Source: Capsaspora owczarzaki ATCC 30864 (taxonomy: Eukaryota; Opisthokonta; Filasterea). Taken from it: a stretch of 64,000 bases of DNA. Below the pieces are notes generated by a model. It had not been told where the DNA came from. It worked only from the letters and a program-made list of their open reading frames with translations, and did not search any database. Of this stretch, positions 36,955 through 50,719 are shown one piece after another. The stretch covers positions 104,006 through 168,005 of the forward strand of contig NW_011887309.1 of the NCBI RefSeq assembly GCF_000151315.2, given 5' to 3'. Position numbers and translations under genes: made by a program. The number at the start of each line of letters is the position of its first letter. Positions within the stretch are counted from its first letter, which is position 1.

Positions 36955-37207
36955 AGAAGTGCTTCTGCCCCCGCGCCTCCTTGTACCTTTTCTGGCATGT
37001 GTGTGTGGGTGTGGGTGTAGGTGGTCAAAGAGGCCCTACTTTGACTTTTGTTTTTTCTGTTTGTTTTTTTTTTTTTTTTCCTTTATGCAAAGTCTTGTGT
37101 TGTAACTGGCCGTTTGATGTATGGGTTTTGTTCTTTATGTGTGTGTGTGTGTAACAATGAAATAACTTCATCCTTTCGTTTTTGCGGTAGTTTCTTGCAC
37201 TTGAATT

Positions 37208-38356
37208 TCAGCGAGCGAACGGTTGCTGCACGACGGGCTGTCCTGCGGGCTGTACTGGCTGGCCACGTAACCGCGTGCCGTACACAACAGCCGAAACTAG
37301 CGCCTTGGTGAAAGGAGCGTGTGCTTCTATTGCAGCGCGAATGATGCCGGCATCCGTGTTGGCTGCCGAGGCCTGAGCGCGACGATTGCCGAGGGGCTCG
37401 GACTCTGCCGCTTCCTGGTCGTTCAAAGCACGCGCTCGCTCGACTGCCGCTAGACACTCGTCGACGAACGAGTTGTGCGAGTCGACAGCGCCAGTGATCA
37501 TCTCGTCCTCCTGCTGCTGCATGGACGGCTGGTCGATCGCATCCATGTCCATCGCTTGCGCGTCGTCCGTGACAAGATGCTGGCGCACATCCTCTCTCAA
37601 TGCTGCTGCTGCCGATTTAAAGGGTGCAGCATACACTTCGAGCTCTGGCGGAGGCCGCGATCGCAACAGCACATCCGGAATGACATCGGGCTTGACGGCA
37701 GAGATTCGGCCTTGCGTGGCCACCTCCACCTCCGGGTCGCGCTTGGACGAGAACTGCCCAGGCACCAAGGCCAGCTGAATCGTCGTGATGATGCAGATCA
37801 AAAGATCAAAGGGTTTTGTCCAAACATAAGCAGAAAATCAACAAGTTGTGAGTAAAAACAAAAAAAGTGCGCTGGAGCATAATCCGGTCGGAATCGAGCA
37901 AAAGATGAATCAGACAATCAGACACTGAATCCAACAAAGTGTCGTTTGGTTATGAGCTTTTGGCAATGGTACCTCGTAGGGCGCTGGGAGGCGCGATAGC
38001 TGGTTGACAAAGTTGTGCGTCTGGCCGAGCAGCACTGAGAACTTGCTGACGACGTCCTGCCACTGGATGCGTGGATCGAACAAGCGGAACTCGTTCAGTG
38101 TAGCACGCATCTCCTCAGCGCGAGCGAGCAACGCTGGTTCAACGTTGAAGCAACAGAACGAGCGACAAGGTCAAGGTCAAGGTCAGCCTTCTCTCAACGC
38201 TATTCAAGCCAATGGACACCAGTGAAAATGCATTAGGGTTGCTGAGCGTGAATTACCGCCGTCGAGGATGGATGGAGCGTCGGCGGCAGTCGGAGGGGCA
38301 GGCGGGAAGGGCCGCAATGGGACTGCAGCGGATTGCATTGGCTGTTGCTGCTGCAT
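37208..38356 (-). CDS. MED8: Mediator complex subunit 8
   Basis: MED8 belongs to the Mediator head module. Three exons (38356-38257, 38133-37973, 37774-37208) sum to 828 nt, giving 275 residues. Exon 1 gives MQQQQPMQSAAVPLRPFPP, a flexible leader. Exon 2 gives LLARAEEMRATLNEF and IQWQDVVSKFSVLLGQTHNF, matching the MED8 helix pair with its W-x-x-V/F-L-x-x-F-x-x-L-x-G-Q pattern. Exon 3 adds IPDVLLRSRPPPELEVY, corresponding to the family's 'VP-x-x-LRTKP-x-PE-x-E' block. The C-terminal ~100 residues are less conserved and Ala-rich. The gene is convergent with NDUFV1, with a 253-nt gap. Confidence 0.75.
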
Positions 38357-39208
38357 TGGACAAAGTAGACACAACGACTGAGCTTAAGCTGATGAGATTG
38401 AAAAGCAGGATTGAGAGTTTGGTAGAAAGGATGTAGAAGATGGTTTCTGAAAGTAATGGAAGGATTGGGAGTGTTGTGGGAAGTGGAGAGAATGGCGAAA
38501 AGGCGAGGATTTTTTGAAGGCGATCGCTTCGGCGTGTTGACGAGGGTTATTGACCTCTCTGTTGAATGGATGTGAATTTGAGTGCCTTAAGGATGATTGT
38601 TTGGTGGGAGTCGGTTGCTGAAAACCGGTCGGTGATTCGAGATCGAAAATTTACGAGTTTTTGGCGTCCGCAACTGTAATCCCTGACAGAGCGTCTAAAC
38701 CTCTTGCTCCGAATCCAACATTGCCATTTTCATACATTAACGGATTATAAAATGAAGAAATTATTGTCAACATACTGCCTGCTTAGTATGAGGCCGGTAG
38801 GTCAGACCCTCGTCGTGGTGCAACGCGTGCAATCTTGGTTAACGCTTCAACACCTCACAAACGCCTTGAAAAACGCTGCCAACTCCACCCCAATCAACTC
38901 TATAGTACAAAACAATATTTGACACCAATTCTACCATGTGCGAGCGACGTTTCACGGGTCGGATTCGACACGACGATCGCCCAAAGTCGACCACTTGTTT
39001 GGCTTTCCACAATCCTCCAAATTTCCTCGCTCTCTCCCCAAAGCGAACGGGGCAATACAATACAATCATCCCATATATCTACTCACACTCCTTCGTCCTT
39101 GATACCCATCTCGAGTCCAAAACAAAAGTGCAGTCTCCATTCAAGTTCCAGTCTCCTTTGAGTTTCCATTGAGCCGACGAATCAAACGGGTCGCTCTCTC
39201 CCATCCAA
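38357..39208. other. Divergent intergenic region MED8 / C2 protein
   Basis: 852 nt without a supported gene. Short open frames on both strands lack domains. No tRNA or repeat array is seen. Confidence 0.55.
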
Positions 39209-40728
39209 ATGTCATCTGCCTCGTCAGGCTCCCCAGGCAGCCACAGTAGTGCTGGAGCCGGAGCTGGAGCTGGAGCTGGAGCTGCAGCGGCCTCAAGCCC
39301 AGGCTCAGCGGCAGGGGCTGTGATTGGGGCTGGCTCGGGCGCAGGCTCCAGCTCAAGCTCGAGCACTGGCGCAACCGAGCTCCAAGTCACGGTGGGCCAA
39401 GTCCGGATGTCCGTTCGCGACACTTACTTTTTCAAGCTCGAGCTGGCGCTTGCCGACGGGTCGAACGTCATTCCTGCGTCTCACTCGCGCACGGACGTTG
39501 TACGGGACACGGATGCACCAATCTTCCGTCGCAGTGGATTCTCATTCCGGTTGCCAGCGCACAATTTCAGTGCGAGTGTATCAAGCTCGGCTGGCTCGGC
39601 GCCGAGTGGTAGTCTCATGACGGCGGCTGGATATGCTGCCGCACAAGCTACTGCCGCGACTGCGACGCTCGCAGGCATATCCCCAATGTCGGGTTCAATG
39701 AATCCTGGCACGAATGGCGGAGTTGCTGTTGCTGCTGCTGCTGCGCCAAGCCAAGGCGTATCCAATCCATTTGGAGCACTGCCGCTCTCGCCCAAAGATG
39801 CTGCGATTCTGTCCACTCTCCAAGGAGCAGTGCTTCTGGTGGAGGCGTGCACAGTCGCACTACCACACAGCGGGTCGCAAGAGTCCAGTTCAGTTGCGAC
39901 AGCTGTCCCCAATCCATTCAATACATCCAGTACATCGGCATCGGGTGCCGCGGTAGCTTCTGCGAATGGCGCTGTCGTGCCTGCCATCGCCGTCACCACC
40001 TCTGCCACCCCGGCAACATCAACACCGACAGCAAGCATGCCCATACCATCATTGACCGCAGCCTCCGCCATTGCATCCGCAGCTGCTGCGACCGGCGTCT
40101 CGCCACTGCCCGGCGCGAGCACTGGACCCGTATCGCCGGTGCGCAGGGTTGCCTCTCACGCCTTTCCACTCTCCAAGAGTCTGCAAGACCTGATAACAAA
40201 GCAGCGGACCACGCTGACTTTGCAGCTTCTCGACGAGCGAGCTCAGAACAAGGGTTACGCTGCCGCTGCAGGATTAAACTTTCATGCGACCTCGCCATTG
40301 CCCGGTGCTCAGCCTAGCCACCCCATGGCCTACGGCCTGCCAGGTGGAATGTTTGCGAGCACCAACAGCAGCACGAGCAGCACCCCAACGAGCTTTGGCA
40401 GCAGTCTGGCCATTCCTCGAGGGGCAAACTACTCCTTGTCACCTTCACCGACCTTTGCCTTGCCTCACGAACGAAGCCCAGGCGGTGGAAGCAGCGGAAG
40501 CGACCGCTCCGCTTCCCCACTCTCTCCTCCTCGAGATGCGCACAGCGCGTACCACCATCCTCACGGTTCGGCCCAGGGCGGTAGTCAAATTCCGGATGCT
40601 CTGCATGTCCCGGTCATCAGTGGGGAGCATCTCATCTCCCCGCGAGAGCCGCTCGTCTACGAAGGCGTGGTTGAGCTCGAGCTGCAGCTTGTGGAGGTGC
40701 TGGGCCATGCGAGCTCGTCGCGGGCCAC

Positions 40729-40761
<33 letters not shown>

Positions 40762-43700
40762 TGCTGCCGGCACTCCGTCCAACTTGTCAAGTGCAGTGGC
40801 GAATGCCACCAGCTCGGGTGTGTTTGGAGGTCGCGGAGGCTCGCCGCGTGGTTTGATGTCGCCCGTGATTGACCCAAACCCCGCACCTAGCAGCACACGC
40901 TCCAGCTTCACCCAATCCAGCCAGAGCACTCCGACCCACGCAAGCTTTACGTCGAGCTCGTCTGGAGTCGCAGGCGGTGCACCTGCTGGCCGCACGAGCT
41001 TCTCATCGCGTTCCAGTTATGTCGCCGGGGGTGGATCAGCTTCACAGCAGCAGCCTTCGAGCATGAGTCCTGCGTTCGACCCGTCGAGCCCAACCAAGGC
41101 TGGTCACGCGCACTCTGGCTCTCCAGTGTACCATTCTCAGCTGCCCGGGTCGTCCAAAGCCTCCCCTTCGATGGCCGAGGTGGATGTATCCACTGTGGGC
41201 ACAGCCTTGCGCTATTCGGCCAGCTCTCCGCGAGACAATCGGGCCGATTCCAGCAAGCGCTCGCACAGTCGCACAGGCTCCACCGAATCTTCTGCCCGCC
41301 TCTCCTTCACGTCCGCTCACAAGTACGGCATGTCTGATACTGGCTCGCCATCGTCCTCATCGCAGCAACAACAGCAGCAGCAGCAGCAACAACAGCAGCA
41401 ACTGCAGCAACAACAGCAGCAATTTTCATCCCAGCCACCAACACCCACTCGGCGGAGCTTTTCTTCCACCAATCGCGGCTCCCCTGCTCCTGGTTCCGAA
41501 TCTTTTGGCGGCAACTCCTCAGCTCCCTCCTCCGATATGCGGAAGAGTTTCAACATGCAGCGACCGCGGCAAGTTGGGACCAAACTTCCTGCCGCTTTGA
41601 CCTTGTCGAGCGGTATGATTTCGCCTGGCGGGCCACAGCCCCCTACTCCGACGACGCCTTCCCTTGCCAGTCAATCTCCAAATATGTTTGGCAGCACAGA
41701 GGCGCTGAACAGTGGTCGCGCAAGCGTTTCTGGCAGCAACCGTTCCAGTGTTACTGAATCGCGCTCGACCATTTCTGGTCCCGGTAAGAAGCAGATTCTT
41801 CAGAGGCGTTTGCGCTTTTTTGGGGGCAGAGTGACATGTTAGCTGCACCTTATTTTTTCGTTGTAACTGATTGACCGTTGGCTGTGATTGAATTTTGGGA
41901 ACCAAAACCGCGCAGCGCGCAAATTTAACACTCGACAGCGAGCGCTGACCGATGCCGCAAATGTCGGACCACCCACTGTCATTCTCAACGCAAACGGAAT
42001 GCCCATTGGTTTGAGTCCGGGCCAGTCAACGACTGGCGCTCAGCTGACCGTGCCAGCCCAGGCGATGGACACCATCTCCCCAACCTCATACAGCGCAGAC
42101 GACTTTGCTCGAACATTTCATCGAGCTCACACGGTTGCCCCTCAAACGCGAGACATTGTTATTGTCATTCATGGAGCCCGGCATCTCCCTGCATTTGGAG
42201 AAGCTGGAGACCAGTATCCCGCGGCATTTGTCACTGCTAAAACTCAGCAAGAAGCTCAAGATCGGCTTCCTGCGCGTTCTGCCACCCATGCGTCGGAGCC
42301 ATCTCGGTAAGTTTGAATGGGAGTGTGTTTGTACTTGTTCCGATGTTTTTTTTGCCACACACTTGCTCATTCTCGCTGCGTTGACACACAGGTCGCCCAT
42401 TTGGGATGAGGTATTGGTCGTCAGCGTGTCGGAGGAGAGCATTGCGAAAGGCGAAGGGGTGGTTTTGACCGTCGCCGACAACACGACCAAGCGGTATCTC
42501 GCCAAGTTCCTCCTGCCTGTTCATCGCCTGTTCCCTTTCCATCAGTACGAATCTTGTCGTTGTGCTGGATTTTTTGTTGTGACTGCCAGGGTGTGGAGGA
42601 AAGGAGCTGATTTTGATCTTGTTTTTCAATGGGGGACGCTGCCAGATATCACTTGGATCTTGTCGCTCCAGTCAGCTCAACGTCATCGAATGCGCCGCGT
42701 CCGGTGTTGAGTGTTATCGTGACTTCCAAACCTGCAGAGACTTCCTCTCCTGTTCAAATTACGCTGGAAGTGCTGCTGAAGGTGAGAGGGTTGAGATGAA
42801 TTCGCGTTTGTCTCACAACCAAACATGTCATCTCACCGTTCTTTCCCCGCGTTCTCAGGGATTCCAACGCACCATCCAAACATCAGAGCGAATTCTCGCC
42901 GCCGCCAAACTTGTCAAGGATTCCAGACAGTACGTGCACCGGGTTGCGAACAAAATGTTCTCCAATCCAGATGGGTTGCCCGCTCTTCCAGTCCAGCGAT
43001 TGGAATTCCCTGGCTACGATCCCGAATCTGCCTTTGACGTTGCCCTGCACAAGACTGAGCATGACGTTTGTGCATCTCAAATGACGCTTCCTGTCGGCCC
43101 CACCGATCTTCCGTTCTGGAACCACGTCTTTTTGTTCACTCAAGCCGAAGTAAGTCATTTTTCACGCTGCCAATGCCTTTCTCTCCTTTTTTCCCCAAGG
43201 CTGGCTACTTTTTTGAAACCCGTTTCCGTCCTATCCACTGAACAATGTGCTCATCTTGCCATTCAGAGCGAAATTTTCGTCGAGTCGGCCGCGCTCGTCA
43301 TTGAGTACTACCAACTCCCAACAGACAGCTCAGCAGACTCCTCGGGCTCGTGGACAACAGACAACGTTCCATGGGATGCTTGGAACTATGTTGGATACAG
43401 CTTACTTCCGCTTGTCGCTGAGCGTCATCGCGAACTGGACCACGCGTTCCAGTCGGCGAATCTTGAAGGGTCGCTCTCTCTACCTGGAGCCGCAGAGGCC
43501 GGAAGCGATGCCTCCAGTGCACACGCTGCTACTTCTGGCGCGGTCAGTTACGAGAATGTCGGAGTGCGTCTAGTCAACGAGGAAAGCGCTGCGCGACCCG
43601 AGACGTCGCTTCCAACTGTTGGTCTCGCCATGATGTTGCGCAAAGCATTGGTAAGACATTTCCATCCCAACTTGCAGTGTTGGCAGTCAAATCAGTTTTC

Positions 43701-46115
43701 CCTAACTTGCCTGTTTGCATTCTCTGTTGTTTTGGTTTTGTGCCAAAATACCTGCAGCCCCCTTCGCCGTTTTCGCTGTCCAGCCCTTCGCCTCTTTCGG
43801 CCACTCGCTTGGCAGATCGTCGAAAACGCCCGCTCTCTGTCGAAATCTTCAATCCTCCTTTCCAAGAGCTTGTGGTATGAGAATCTGATTCTTGATTGTA
43901 TCACGCTGGATTTTGCCTTGTTTTCGCTCACTTTTTGTACGACCCGACCCCTGCCTTTCAGCCATCTGAGATTGCCCTTTCTCGTCTCCCTGCCACACTG
44001 GCAGAATCCATCAGTAGACCTTCTTCTGCTCCACCAGATGCTGCTCGCGCCGTGCTCCAGCTGCAAAACCAGCAGTCGTCGCAGCAGCAGAGTTTGCAAC
44101 ACTCTGACGACGTCTCTTCTCAGCACGACCCGCAGCAGCAGCAGCATCACCACGAGTCTGGCGCACTGATCAACAAGCTCGTGCTGCACGCACTCGGCGC
44201 AAGTGTCGACCTCAACCAACGTCCGGGCTCTGCACAGAGCGACACAAGTCTGCTCAGCTCTGGACCATCTTCGCGCGTCTCGCCTGCCATGGTCGTGTCG
44301 ACGCCTCGACGAACCTTGGTTCACGGAGAGGGCGACGCGTCAAGTACCAATCCCACTGCTGTATCGCAATCAACGAGCCATCCTCCGTTGCACCAATCGC
44401 TATCGCAACGGTCGGTACCGCTGCGAACAGAACTCGATCGCAGACCATCGCTCGGCAGCCCCAATAGTATCCGTTCGCAGTCCCCGAGCGACGCCCAGCT
44501 CTTCCAACAGCACCAAATGTTGCCACCACAACAACACCATCCGCAGCTTTCGGCGTCGTCTCTGGCATCTTCCTCAGGGCCTTTATCGTCCTCGGTGCCC
44601 GTGCGCAGACAGCTCTATGCTCTGGCATCTCCGCAACCTTCCCCTCGCGGCCCTCCATTGGCGGCTGGCGCGGTATCGGCACTGATTGGTGCCAGCTCTT
44701 CTCCTATCGCGTCGTCGCATCCCCTGTCGTACCGCACGATGAGTGGCTTGAGCCGTGGTAGTAGCGTGACGAGCATTGCAGAAGAGTTCGAGGACGATGC
44801 TAGCCAAATGCACCACGTCAAATGGTCTCGATCAGCACCGATGCCACTCCCGGAGGACGTGGTGCAACGGCTGATGGAGCTACTTCGAGAACCTGAACCG
44901 CGCGAGCTGGCCGTTTCTGCCACATCTCCCATTGTCATGAATGAGATAGCTCCATGTGCACCATCGTGCAGCAACAGCAGCAACAGCAGCAACAGCAGCA
45001 GCGGCAGCAAGCAAGCACCGTTGGCACCGGCAGCCAGTTCTGCGTGGATCCTTGGTGCAGACAGCAATTCCACCTCCAAACATGCCGAGGAGAATAGCAG
45101 CAGTGTCGGTTCCCGCCGAAGCTCGCAAGAGACGGTCGTTGGAGCCAACCCGTCGAATCCGCAGCCCAACAATAGCGCATCCAACCCATCCGCGGGAGGC
45201 AACACTGCCCATCCTCCTCCGGCTCCACCGCCGGTTGTATCTGCCTCCAAGATTTCGCGCAATAACTCGCTGTCTCATCCGACCCCCATTGCCAGTGGCA
45301 CCAGCAGCTCTCTGGTGGACACACTCACCCACGCTGCTTCAACGGGCGACTTTTCCAGCTTTGAGGTTGTCAACATTTTGCCACATTCTACACCCATGCA
45401 AAGCCTTCCAACTGGATTTGGAATGTACGCAACCTCGTCCACGCTGCGTGGAAGCACTGGCCAGCTGAATGAGCTCTCTGCATCGCTTGGTGCCTCGCTC
45501 GGACACAATTTGGCGGCGAGTCGCGTGCGTTCGCAACCTGGTTCGCGATCCAACTCGCTGACGCTGGCCGTGACAAACGCAATTGCCGCACACGGGCTCG
45601 AAGGCGCGCCTGTGCACAACTTGGCAGCTCCTGTCCCGGTCCCGGCTTTGGCCATCCTGCCTGGCCAACAGAGCTCGGTGAGCAGTAGCAACAGCGCCTC
45701 GAGCTCTGCGCGACAGTCGTACTTTCGAAGTTCAGGGTTGTACGAGTCGTCCGCCTCTTCTCCGGGCAATGCGCCAGGCTCCCCGTCTTCGTCCTTTACG
45801 TACTCATCATCCCCTGGCACAAGCGGCTTTGCACCACCCCAAAAGGGCTTCCGAAGCAGTGGGTCGAGCACGGGCAGCGGCAGCGCGAACGGCAGCAACG
45901 TTGCCTTTCCCTTCGCAGGACCCAACAACTGGACTGGTGAGACGTTGGATTACGATCGGAGGCTCGTGTCCATTTCGGAGAACGATCGCGTCCGTCTGAC
46001 CATGAACGAGCAGCGCATGGCAGATCTCGAGTCGCTCGTTCGCCAACAGCAGTCAACGATTTCTGCCCTTCAGTCCGCATTAGAGCTTCAGAAAGGTGAG
46101 TGACAAAGATGGGTA

Positions 46116-46211
<96 letters not shown>

Positions 46212-46443
46212 GATGATGATGATGATGATGATGATAATGTGTATTTTGGGGGAGGCTGCTCCAGAGCATCAAACTGATGGCCTCGTTTATCTGATCTGAC
46301 TGCCTCGTTTATGAATACGACTAGCTGCTCTGTTGGCGACTGCCGACCTCGAACCAAAGAGCCGTCGAGCATCCCTTTCGTCCGGGTCGGTCCCTGCCAA
46401 GAAAGACGGCCATGCTGTAGTTGCCCGAACCAACTCGGGATGA
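39209..46443 (+). CDS. Large Ser/Ala/Gln-rich C2-domain and coiled-coil protein (CCDC33-like)
   Basis: Nine exons (39209-41783, 41916-42306, 42392-42544, 42646-42781, 42859-43149, 43267-43650, 43758-43874, 43962-46095, 46325-46443) sum to 6300 nt, giving 2099 residues. An N-terminal C2-like beta unit (TDVVRDTDAPIFRRSGFSFRLP) is followed by long disordered Ser/Ala/Pro stretches with poly-Ala (near 40730-40765) and poly-Gln (near 41362-41430) runs. Exons 2-6 encode better-folded C2-like segments (IVIVIHGARHLPAFGEAG, SPIWDEVLVVSVSE, LPFWNHVFLFTQAES). Exon 8 is again low-complexity and ends in a coiled coil (NEQRMADLESLVRQQQSTIS). The C2-then-coil plan and the N-terminal pattern recall CCDC33, a ciliary/testis protein, but this is a weak link. 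Convergent with COG2, 116 nt away. Confidence 0.72.
46116..46234 (+). repeat. (GAT)n microsatellite in the last intron of the C2 gene
   Basis: About 40 GAT units, with an interruption near 46210, begin about 20 nt after the donor GTGAGT at 46096. Poly-Met, poly-His and poly-Ser frames read through it are artefacts. Confidence 0.97.
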
Positions 46444-46559
46444 AAGTGACGAGTTGGATAATTTAGAACAAAATTGTTTATCTGAATAAAAACCACCATT
46501 GGAAATATCGAATAACGAGTTAATATTGTAACAACATACTGGCGAATTTGAATCCGAGA

Positions 46560-49500
46560 CTATTCGGCAGATTCGCGTGGTGCGTTGGCAGCAGTCGCGA
46601 GCCAATTGCGCAATTCTTGCAGTTGCTCGATGGAAGAGCTGGCCAAACCGAGCTCGTCGATCTGTTTTGTGGCAAGTAGAGAAATTCAGAGTGAGAATCG
46701 TGCGGGAGGCCGTTTCGAACGACGCACGTCGCAACAACGCTGAAAGACAGACACAGACAAACACAAACCTGCTCAGCAATCGCATCCGTATCCAACTGGA
46801 GCTGCCGAATGATTTTGTCGGTATCTGTCACTTCTGCAACCAAGCCGCCAGCCACGGACTTTTTGCCTCGTTTCAGCTTGCTCAAACTATCCTCGCGCTT
46901 GCGCATTGTTGCAATCTCGTCCTGACATATCTCCAGCAATCGCGAAGAAACAGTTTCGACGACTTGCGTCATCCAGCGGCGCGCCGTCTCTTGCGGCAGG
47001 GCGTTCGGCGACACCTCGGTGCTTGTGAGTGGCGAGAGCAGAACGGCAAGCGGCTTGAATATGGGGAGAACGTAGGTCGATGGTTTGGTGGGCATCTATG
47101 AACGACGTGAACGAAACAAACAAAAGATTGAGACAACAACAACATTCGCAACAGTCGACACTACATCTATCGCGAGACTCACTTCTTTGTTGGTCATGCG
47201 GTAGACGCTTTTAACACCGCGGACTGGTGCCAAGCTAGAAGTACAGGCCTCAGTTAACGCGCGCACGACAACTTGCTCGATTGGTGCGATCGTGGATTGC
47301 AACAATCCGTACGACTCGGCAAAGGACTCTTAAGGCGAGAAAAGTACAAGGCAACGTTAGATGAAGCACAAGATCAAGCCAGCTCGCATGAAGGGGCATT
47401 TTACCTTTCAGATTGGCAACCTTGTCCTGTTCCAGCGTCGAGAACGATTGCTGCAGCATTGGCTCGATGACAGTCGAAACAAACCCAGGCAGCTGCGCGA
47501 TGCAGCTCGTCACATCCAACTGCACCAAGAGACACGCCTGGATGTCGGCATTCGCAATGGCAAAGAGGTTTTTGGCATTTTGCAGGGTCCCGTCCGCGAC
47601 TGCGCCTGTGTCGTTCGGAAGAGCAGATTGCAGGTGAGTGGACAGGTCGGACACGGATTGACGCGACCATCCCGCGTATCGTGAAATAAGCTGGGCAGAG
47701 AGAATCGAGAGGCGCGGGGGGGGAGGAGAAAGCAGCAGTCAAAGTCAACATGCAGAAATTCAACAAGCTGCGAAAAGCAAAAAAACCAAAAACAAGCAAA
47801 CAAACCACCCGACCTGCAATGTGAGCTTCCACATGCGATGGCTCAAAACATCAAGATAAATAGTGGGGGACCAGCAAGACGTGATTGTATGCCACATGGT
47901 TGCTGTAGAAAGAAGATGAAACTTGCTTGACGCGTCTGACAAGCACAACCACAAAAGTGATTAGAATTAACCGACAGACTCATTACGTTCACAAAATACT
48001 CTTGCAGCACATACCGGCTCGCTTTAGTGACGAGGACGTGCATTGCTGCTGTGCTTGAAGGACGGTCTCCAACTCGGAGGCAATCTCATGGAAACGAAGT
48101 TGGAAATAGACGGAAAGATTCCATTTGTCTTGCAGTTGCCGGCTCGCTTCATGCTCTCGAAGGCGTTTAACAGACACGACAGAATTGCACTTGGCTTCAA
48201 GCTGACGAATAAAGGCTGTTGTGGCGACAAAGTTCTGGATGCAACCGCCAAATGATCAGCTAATCGCATTCACGCGCCGTGGTTTTTTTTTGAAAACTTA
48301 CCTGATGAAAGTTGTTGGGAATGGCAGGTGCAAAAATACTGGCAATGTTGTTGCAAATGCAATGCACAATCTCTGGCCACACGCTGTTCACGACCAGATC
48401 GTACCCTCGCGCGCCAGTGTCGAGAACAAGCGCGTCAAGCGGCCGGATGCGGTCGTCAACAAACGTCAGAACGTTCTCAAAGATGCGCTGCAGTCCATTG
48501 GAAGAGTTCAGGTTGACTGCATTAATCGTCTGCGAAGAAACAGACAAAGCAAAAAAAATGCCACAAAAATCAGTTGGACAACAAACCCTTGGGCAGCGAT
48601 CAGCGGCACACAAATAGAGATGGTGAATTGCAACCTTTACCTGTTGTAGAAATGGTGCAACCCAGTGCTTGCGAATCAACGCTTCAGCTTCGTACGCCTT
48701 GTCCATGGATGCGTACGTGCGGAAGCACTGTGTAAGCATGTTTCTGTCGTTGCCATCCAAGGCGGCCAAAAAGCCCCGTTCGAGGGACGCACTGAGAATG
48801 CTCGTGACAAACGAGATGCGCTGGAAACGGGAACACGACGAACGAGGCTAAGTTAGGACAAGTGGCTCGGTGGCATCGCAACCAAACTCGCATGAGACCA
48901 ACGACATACGCTGTGCAAATTTTGGATGAATGGAAGATCGCGGCCTTGGGAGACGTAGAATTGGAGCTGGTTGAACTCGCTTGCCACACGCTCAATGAGA
49001 CGAGTGGATGCAGTGATGGCTGCTGTGGATTCGTCTACTGGTGCTCCTGGCGCTGCCAACGCAGATGCGGCAGTGCTGGAAGACGGCGCGAGCAGCTTTT
49101 CAATCTTTTCCAGCGACGCCGAGACATTGATAAACAGTGTTAGAGTTGCCTTCTTTTCACGCACGGCCGCGCGTTGGTCCAGCTTGGCCTGCACGGTCAT
49201 GACGCTGTCTTCGACGACAGCACGAACGTTCTGATGGAAAAACACAAGCCACATCAAACAATCACGAAATGAATTTGGTCGAGGCAACCCAAGCACATTT
49301 CCCTCCTCAAAGATCAACCTTTCGGGTTGCTCATCCCGATTATCCCCCCCCCATTGAATCAAAGTCTCAGAATCCGAGAGTAGGATGCGTTTTTACCGTC
49401 ACTTCCTCGCGCATGAGCCAGAGCGGGGCGCGAATGTCCGAGATCGCCTTGTCCATTCCGACCAGATTGGATGAGAGATTGACAAAGTCTGCATAGTCGC

Positions 49501-49882
49501 GGTTGATGAGCTCGACGAGTTCGCTGTGGAGCGACGCGAGGAAGACTTGGAGATCGGCGAGGAGGAGCTCGAGCGAGACGCGCTGCCTGCACTGCGCCAC
49601 AAACTCCTCGACATGGAACGCAGCACCGGCATCAGAAGTGGCAGCATTGGCAGTCGGAGGAGCGGAGCCGGGTTGGTTGGGATGGGATGGCTGGGTGCTG
49701 TTGCTGTCGTGGCTCGCGACTCCGACCGGTCCTGCAGCTCCTGGTCCTGATCCTGGTCCTGCGGCTGGGCGGAAGAAGGCGCTGCGGTCAAAGCAGAGCG
49801 CAGGCAGCACGGCGGGCGACACGCTGCGACTGGCATCGGCGTCGTCGGCAAGCAGGAGCACTCGCCCTGCAGCTGCAGCCAT
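46560..49882 (-). CDS. COG2: Conserved oligomeric Golgi complex subunit 2
   Basis: COG2 is part of the lobe A COG tether for retrograde intra-Golgi vesicles. The start is ATG at 49882; exon 1 runs to about 49400. It contains the diagnostic block CFDRSAFF, then FHVEEFVAQCRQRVSLELLL and LVELINRDYADFVNLSSNLV with GMDKAISDIRAPLWLMREEV, a near-perfect family N terminus. Many exons follow, each ended by short introns: VQAKLDQRAAVREKKATLTL near 49180, RVASEFNQLQFYVSQGRDLP near 48960, and the C-terminal helix exons near 46810-47095. The last exon ends LQELRNWLATAANAPRESAE and stops at 46560-46562. I did not resolve every internal exon. A Gly/Pro linker near 49700 (AAGPGSGPGAAGP) is an insertion relative to animal COG2. 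Confidence 0.88.
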
Positions 49883-49926
49883 TTCCTAATGCAAAGTCAC
49901 ACAAGTAAAAAAGAGTGAGACTGAGA

Positions 49927-50009
49927 GAGTCTCAGAAAAGCACGAATTTGCTCAAGTTGTTGGGAAATGCAAATATGAAAGAGTCTCAGAGAGCGCGAAT
50001 TTGCTAAAG
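49927..50009. repeat. Short direct repeat upstream of COG2
   Basis: Two imperfect copies of a ~29-nt element (GAGTCTCAGA followed by GCGAATTTGCT or a close variant) lie at about 49927-49955 and 49981-50009. They sit between the COG2 start and the truncated kinase copy. Confidence 0.7.
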
Positions 50010-50027
50010 TGGATACAGTAGATCTAG

Positions 50028-50719
<692 letters not shown>

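Noticed and set aside
46088-46372. Poly-Ser, poly-His and poly-Met frames
   Set aside because: All come from the GAT microsatellite in an intron of the C2 gene.
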